Shown piece after piece: positions 58,291-64,000 of a DNA stretch of 64,000 nt. Source of the DNA: Asterella californica (taxonomy: Eukaryota > Streptophyta > Marchantiopsida > Marchantiales > Aytoniaceae); contig JAYKYS010000002.1 in NCBI GenBank assembly GCA_036924285.1, positions 7,130,001 through 7,194,000 of the forward strand, in the 5' to 3' direction. The notes under the pieces are model-generated. The model did no database searches. It was not told the DNA's origin and saw nothing but the letters and a program-made list of their open reading frames with translations. Numbering within the stretch: the first letter of the stretch is position 1; the number at the start of each line of letters is the position of its first letter. Made by a program: the position numbers and the translations under genes.

Positions 58291-60491
58291 TGTAGCGATT
58301 GAAGGAGTAACTTGATTTGCTTTGGAAAGGAGTTTGAGCTTATTATAAATAAAATCTTCTTATTTGACATTTGATTGATCTTATGAATGTAAAAAAAATT
58401 ATTAGAAAATAGTTGGTCAAGCATTTGTTTGGAAAGAACAATTGTGTCGTTATAGATGTGTTTGGTGAGAAGATAAATGTGCTCTCATTCGCATGGATAC
58501 AAGCATCGTCTACAAACAAATAATCTTTACCTCTTGCACCTTGGGTGATGATCTCACAACAATGGCAACATTTTTAAAGAGTTTATTTACGGTGCATGCT
58601 TGTAAATGTATTTTTCAACGATTCTTCTTCACGGCCTAGTCTATTAAAAACATACACTACTTATTACTTGAGCCTGGAACATATAGAAGTAATATGCGAG
58701 TTTATTGTTTGGTGAGTCTCGTCCAGACTCCGGTGAATTGCAGTGAATACGTACTGGAGAGTACAATCTAAGACACAAGATGTTAATAAAATTCATCGGT
58801 GATAAGAGTTACAGCGCGAGACGAGGCTGACAGTATGATTTTCAAGAATGTCGTAAGGTCGAAATTTCCTGTCGACTTCAATTGAAACCGGGTGCTATTT
58901 GGCCCTCTGGAAGTTCGTCGTATTCAGGAGTTCGACAAAATTGATTGTTAAATTATTCTCGACAGTTCTTCTCTCGTGCAAGTTTGGGGCGTGCACAGTC
59001 TGGGGTAGATTGCCATTCCGTGTAGATGCGTGTTGTTTAGGAGCAATCCGTATCTCGTCTGCTCCAGCTTACCAGCAGGTACGTCTCGTTAGGGTCTGGA
59101 GGTTCTCTTTGGCTTATATTGGCGCAGATTTTGGAGAGGAACTTTTCCTGACCAAATTGCCAGGACAACAACAGTGAGGTTTCGAGGTTCATCTCGATGG
59201 AATGTGAAAAATAAGAATTTGAAATCTTTTGCCTTCTTGTCTCTTCGCAACCTCTACGTAATCTTGTTTAATTCCCCCATTTCTAAAAACGACGCATATA
59301 TTGACGAAGCGAGGAGTTTGGCTTATACCTACTGACTAGTAGTCCAGAATGCATCAGGACGCACGCTACGATTCGGTGCCGTAGCTGTACCAGTTCGTTG
59401 TCTGCGGAAAACAGCTGAAGTTTGCAGTTCCCTCTCTTCGTTTCAGTGGGTACATGTCATTGCTGATGAATCCGCCAGGACACGCAACGGTCAGTATCGT
59501 TATCTGTAGTTCGTATTGTGTACATATTTTGGCCGTGATCATGAGACTTTGTCTTGTAACGTTTATGTAGGCGCCCTATCCGTCGGAATCCTCGAGGATG
59601 CGGCAAGGTAAGCTAAAAGCAAATCAAGCAAAGCCTAATTGCAGCAGCAAGTTCCATACCGAAAGCAGATCTTCGTGTAAATGCCATTCACAATTAGCAC
59701 GATTTAATTTACTTGTAGGGAAGGGAGGTTTGTCAGGCAAAGTGTCAACTTCTGTCAAATCCACACGCGACTTAGTACTTTAACGTGGTCTTCCTTGAAT
59801 CATGGAAGACGTTTCAAAGGTTTGTCAGTGGGGAGCTTGCGCCTGATACATCGAGAAACATACAGTCGATCTGAACGTTTCAGTATGATAAGGATGCTGT
59901 TTGAACTGGATGCCTGTTGTCACCGATGGTGTCTTGACTGACAGACAATAATCATGTAGTTCGATAGACACAACTAACAGCTGCATTGGTCATCGATCAT
60001 ATAGAATAGGATTTTAGCAAGATGATACGGGCAGCAGAAGGCTTCTGATGGTGCGGCAAGAGGGTTAAAAAGACCTAGTTTGTGGATCAGGGAAGGCGCA
60101 TAGCTGTCAAGGCGGAGCAGGACAGATTCTTGTATCTTTTACACTACAGTCAATGCTGTAGTGTAACTATCTTCTAGTATACCGGATGCTGTTGCTAATA
60201 TGATAGGCAGTCGAATGAGGCCAAAGGCTTTGTTTGCAAGTGAAAAGGACCGACTAAAGGTGCACTCTTGACTTGAGAGACCACCTGTGCCTGAAACCAC
60301 GGCACGATTATTTGGCACGATCTCGACAGGAAGGTAGCCAGATTTTCAGGGCACATGTCATATGAAGATAACCTGTGTATCCTATCATTAGAAAGTTTAT
60401 AATCTGACATCTTGAAAGTGTGTGGTTGGATGAAGAAGGGAATCGGAAAGAAAAAGATTGAAAGGCATGCCTACGGAGGTCAGTCGCTTCG
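58291..60491. other. intergenic / upstream region of the PX-domain gene
   Basis: No supported gene. The frame at 58899-59177 has hydrophobic and Cys residues but no recognisable family. The region nearest 60491 probably contains promoter and 5' untranslated sequence, possibly with an upstream exon. A perfect hairpin lies at 60139-60166. Confidence 0.5.
60139..60166. repeat. perfect hairpin, 11-bp arms, 6-nt loop
   Basis: TTACACTACAG (60139-60149) pairs exactly with CTGTAGTGTAA (60156-60166) around TCAATG. Confidence 0.93.
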
Positions 60492-63400
60492 ATGCTGGAC
60501 GAAGAGTTTGACAGTCTTGAGAAGATTTCGCTAGCTGCTGGAGGTGATGTGCAAGATTTCGATGGATTCAGTCAGCCAACCAACATTTCCGAAAGATCCG
60601 CTGATTGTGGTAACTCGGTATGGGAAGACCAAACGAAAGTCACACCTACCGCTGTCGCCCTAGAAGCCCTGGAAGACATACGTCGGAATGCTTTTATTGC
60701 TCGTCCAAATTCTGCCGATGCAACTGGAGACGCAACTACTTCCGTTCAGGGGGATGAGGAGAATGAAGGATCTACAGACGGACAAGATGCTCCAGTTTTT
60801 ACGAATGCGTCCAGACGAGGGTCCCTTGCGATGACAGAAGATCATGACAGGTTTACAAACGTGGAAGAGAGTTTTGATCAAGATTACCTTGATGAGAAGG
60901 AACTTGAAGCAACTGGCAGCATATCGGAGTACAAGTCATTTACTGGCAGAGATACGGATAATGATGATAGTTCCTCTTTTGGCGGGAGTCCACCTAAATT
61001 CTTTCAGGCATTGAGCAAGAGCAACAGCAATTGTGACCAGTTTTTCTGCAGCTCCGACGACGAACTAGCATATGGGAGCAGTGATTGGAATGAATACCTG
61101 CATCAGCATGAAAGCGGATTGGATTCATTTGTTGAGCTTCAAGAATCGAGGGACTTTCTAACGGAGCGTAAAATTGGACTCCCGTTAGATAAAAGTCGTG
61201 GTGTCTTGGAGGAAACATGTATTCATGTTACTGAATGTGAAGACACGTCACAAAGCGATAAGCTGGCAGACGAGACTCCTCGAGACAGCGAGGCTGGTAG
61301 ACTTCATACTGATGATGATGATGACCACAAAGATGCTGAAGGAGAAAGTTCTGTATCCGCTTTCTTGTCCATCAGAACCACTTTACCGGCTCCCCATTCA
61401 GATCTGGAAGGTGGCATATCGTTGTTCCAACAGGATGAGGATCGAGTTGATTACAAGAAATTTTGGGACCTGACATCTGGCTCTGACGTGAATTCCATGA
61501 GGGAGGATACTAATAACTCCATGGTTGGACTCCAAGGACAGTTTGAGATGCAGAGTACTGAAGAGCTTAAGGTTTTGGCTGTGCAAGATGGTCTGACTGT
61601 AGCAACAACCGTTTTACCTCGTAAAGTAACAGATGCAGTCAACCTGAGTGTACCCCCTGAAGCTAGTAGTCTGGACGAAATCTCAGAAGCCGAGTTCACG
61701 ACAGACTCGCTGGTTCGGACGAAACAAGATATGTCGGTGGTAGGAATAGCTTGTTCCCCAGGTTTGGGGAATGGACTTGATTCCAAGCACAATGAAGAGT
61801 TGTTTGAACGTGAGCTCTTCGGACAGTTGTCAGCCGAATGTCACGTGCAGGAAGATGTCGGTCCAAGGGTATCTGTTGGTGATTGCAGCAGTAACAAGGT
61901 TCAGACTGTGGATCGGGCGAAATTTGAAAAGCATGTGGAAATCAAATCGCTGAGACTGGGGAAAGTTCAGTGCCCAGCCGAGTCAGTACCAGATGATTCT
62001 ACTGAAGATGAGAGTAAACGAGGTGGTGTGGGTTGGGCTGCAGAGGATTTGGGGCCTGACGAGGTACGAGCAAAGAAGCTCGGTCGGTGTTAAGAAGTCT
62101 AGCAGACTGTTGTGCACAGAAGGAAATTTTCATAATCCTCATATGCAGAGAGAGACTTGTTGAAATCATTGGGAGTGTATGACCAGTGAGAATGAAGAAC
62201 GTTCAGGTGTATAACCCTGTCATAGGAGATGAAAACGAGCGCGACAGCAGTAAAGAAGAGAATGAGAAAATCAACTTTTACAGTTGTATGTAATCTTGAC
62301 AGCAGAGGTTCAGTGGATACCAGCTTGCTGTACAATCTCGTAGAATTTGTTTGTTGCTTCTTGCTATGCGTTTTCATGAGCTACTGTTGTTTGTGACATC
62401 AGCTTTCAAGATATGTGGAAGCACTGGAAGTCAAGGAGACCTACATAGACACGGTTCTGGATATGGAGGACGTCCTTTTCGACGGCGAAGGTGGAGGTGG
62501 AACGCGAAGTTTCCAGAGTGGAAAGGTCATGTCACCGGGATATGTTCGTCCAGTCCGAGATGGCAGCCTTAGTGCTTCTACGTCAAGTCTCTGGGCATCG
62601 GCCTCAGGACAGATCAATCATCCCACACGCCTGTTAACTGACATAGAGTGGGTTGAAATAGTGGGTGCTGTACAGCGTCAGGGAGGTGCTTCACTTGGAG
62701 AGCGAGTTGTTGGCGTCAAGCAACACACGGTATATCGGATAAAAGTGAAGGGAGGCGGCAAGGAATGGGAGATTGAAAGAAGATATCGAGATTTTGTTGT
62801 TTTATACCGCCAGCTTCAAAGCTTGTTTGCTCTTGATAAAAATGTCAGTCTTCCGCCGCCCTGGGAGAAGGTTAAACAAGAGTCACGGAAATATTTCGGG
62901 AACACGTCACCAGATGTGGTGGAATTTCGGAGTGCTCTTATTCAGGCTTGCTTACAGTCTCTTATTAGAGCTGGACCGCCCTTGAATACAGCTACTCCCC
63001 TGCAACGATTTTTATTCCCCGTCGGAGAGGTTAGTCAAGTCAGTGCGGCCGGTGAGGTACCTTCTGGCAAGAATATAGTAGAGGACTTTTCAGTCCCAAC
63101 TTTGCCCATGCAGGAGTTTGGACTTGACTCACCAAAATCCGGCATTTCGGTTTCTGTCACTGAACATGACGATGACGGAGCGCAATCCTCTGTGTTGGGG
63201 AAAACCATAAGATTGATTGTACAGATGCAGAAGAAGCAGTCACTACGACAGCAACTTCAGGCGCAACATTACTCATGTGCTGGTTGCTATAAGCATCTGG
63301 AGCTGGCTATGGGTATTGTCCCAGAATTTGTACAGAATTTGGGCTGGAGTGGACCAAGACTTTGTGAATATAGCGGTCAGTTGTTCTGTTCTACTTGTCA

Positions 63401-64000
63401 CTTGAATGAAACGGCTGTGTTGCCAGCATGGGTTTTGCAGCGATGGGACTTCACGCCGCGTCTTGTCTCTCAACTAGCAAAAGCTTACTTGGATTCTATT
63501 TACGATAAGGTGAGCCCTTGTTGTTAATTGCTCTCTTCATCCTTGTCGTGACTTGACAGCTTATAAGCTTTCTTAGTTGCAACAGCTATGATTTTATAAG
63601 GAGTTACAAAAGCTTGAACGGGCGTAAACGGTCGAACTAGTCAGTCACTTGTCTGTTATGTCCTTACTGTGTGCAGCCGATGTTGTGTGTTAGTGCCGTC
63701 AATCCATATTTGTATGCAAGAGTACCAGTCCTCGCTCATCTTACAGAGATGAGAAGGAAAATCAACAAAATGCTGGCTTGCATTCGCTGTCCGGCCCGCG
63801 GTAGAATTCAAGCAATGCTTGGCTCCCGCCGGTACCTCTTGGAAAACAGTGACTTTTGCGCCCTTCGTGATCTTGTGGACTTATCCAAAGGTGCTTTCGC
63901 AGGTAAAGGTCCTCAACATATCTTCCTTGCTTTCCCCGACCACCGACAACCTATAAATTTTTCTAAATCCACCACAAAAGTTGAAAGGAAGGATCCTTAG
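60492..64000 (+). CDS. PX-domain protein with C-terminal Rubicon-homology-like Cys-rich region, 3' end outside window
   Basis: The exons I can join are 60492-62063, 62403-63509 and 63677-63902 (GT-AG, phases 0, 0, 1); the rest lies beyond the window. The first 524 residues are acidic, Ser-rich and probably disordered. A PX (phox) domain follows (62640-63030), with VGVKQHTVYRIKV, the phosphoinositide-binding ERRYRDF and a PPPWEK loop. After a linker with a basic helix (QMQKKQSLRQQLQAQ), a Cys-rich segment has C-x2-C (CAGC) and C-x2-C (CSTC) plus LPAWVLQRWDF and PMLCVSAVNP, typical of the plant PX/DUF4206 family related to the Rubicon-homology zinc fold. PX domains target PI3P on endosomes, and the animal relatives act in endocytic trafficking and autophagy; the role here is inference. 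ATG 60492 is the first after an in-frame stop at 60459. Confidence 0.85.
63903..64000 (+). other. intron of the PX-domain gene running off the window
   Basis: A donor (GCAG/GTAAAG) at 63903 ends the third visible exon after LSKGAFAG. The following frame loses similarity to the family and stops at 63998. Confidence 0.65.

Noticed and set aside
58899..59177. 92-codon frame upstream of the PX-domain gene as a gene
   Set aside because: No recognisable family, no supporting splice context and unremarkable composition. I treat it as chance.

Overview
This is nuclear DNA of a streptophyte plant, either a bryophyte or early-diverging land plant or a charophyte-grade alga. The evidence is a plastid-targeted ferredoxin-dependent glutamate synthase (Fd-GOGAT) gene split into 33 exons, a plant-type PX/zinc-binding protein gene, many GT-AG introns and a heavy load of LTR retrotransposons. 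Nothing here looks bacterial or organellar, and I cannot name the species.

Host genes. (1) 1545-4750 (+): a four-exon gene of 359 codons for an unrecognised, probably plastid-targeted protein with one membrane segment. (2) 29929-45768 (-): a complete Fd-GOGAT gene. All 33 exons join in frame to give 1642 residues, with catalytic Cys126, the 3Fe-4S cysteines and a C-terminal GXGXG domain; one intron appears to be GC-AG. (3) 60492 to beyond 64000 (+): a PX-domain protein followed by a cysteine-rich Rubicon-homology-like region, cut by the window end.

Mobile elements. 8797-18521 is a nearly full-length but decayed Ty3/gypsy-type element. Its order is LTR, long leader with an antisense 5S rRNA-like block, gag with zinc knuckle, aspartic protease, a DNA (cytosine-5) methyltransferase domain, reverse transcriptase/RNase H, integrase, a C-terminal PHD finger, and LTR. 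A second, shorter copy at 52044-58290 carries the methyltransferase segment twice and preserves the PHD ligands. 18522-24069 is a decayed Ty1/copia element, followed by a fragment of the gypsy family. A minus-strand LINE-like relic lies at 48500-50850, and minus-strand copia gag relics lie near 6.8-7.3 kb and 25.3-25.6 kb.

Main finding. The gypsy family encodes both a DNA-methylation writer (C5 methyltransferase between protease and RT) and a possible chromatin reader (PHD finger after integrase). Methyltransferase capture by retrotransposons is published for dinoflagellates and charophyte algae. The pairing with a PHD finger, the conserved Ser-Cys in motif IV, the duplicated domain in the second copy and the 5S-like block deserve follow-up.

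The spaces between genes hold AT-rich DNA, several two-copy tandem duplications (periods of about 61-230 bp) and a recurring class of short perfect hairpins.
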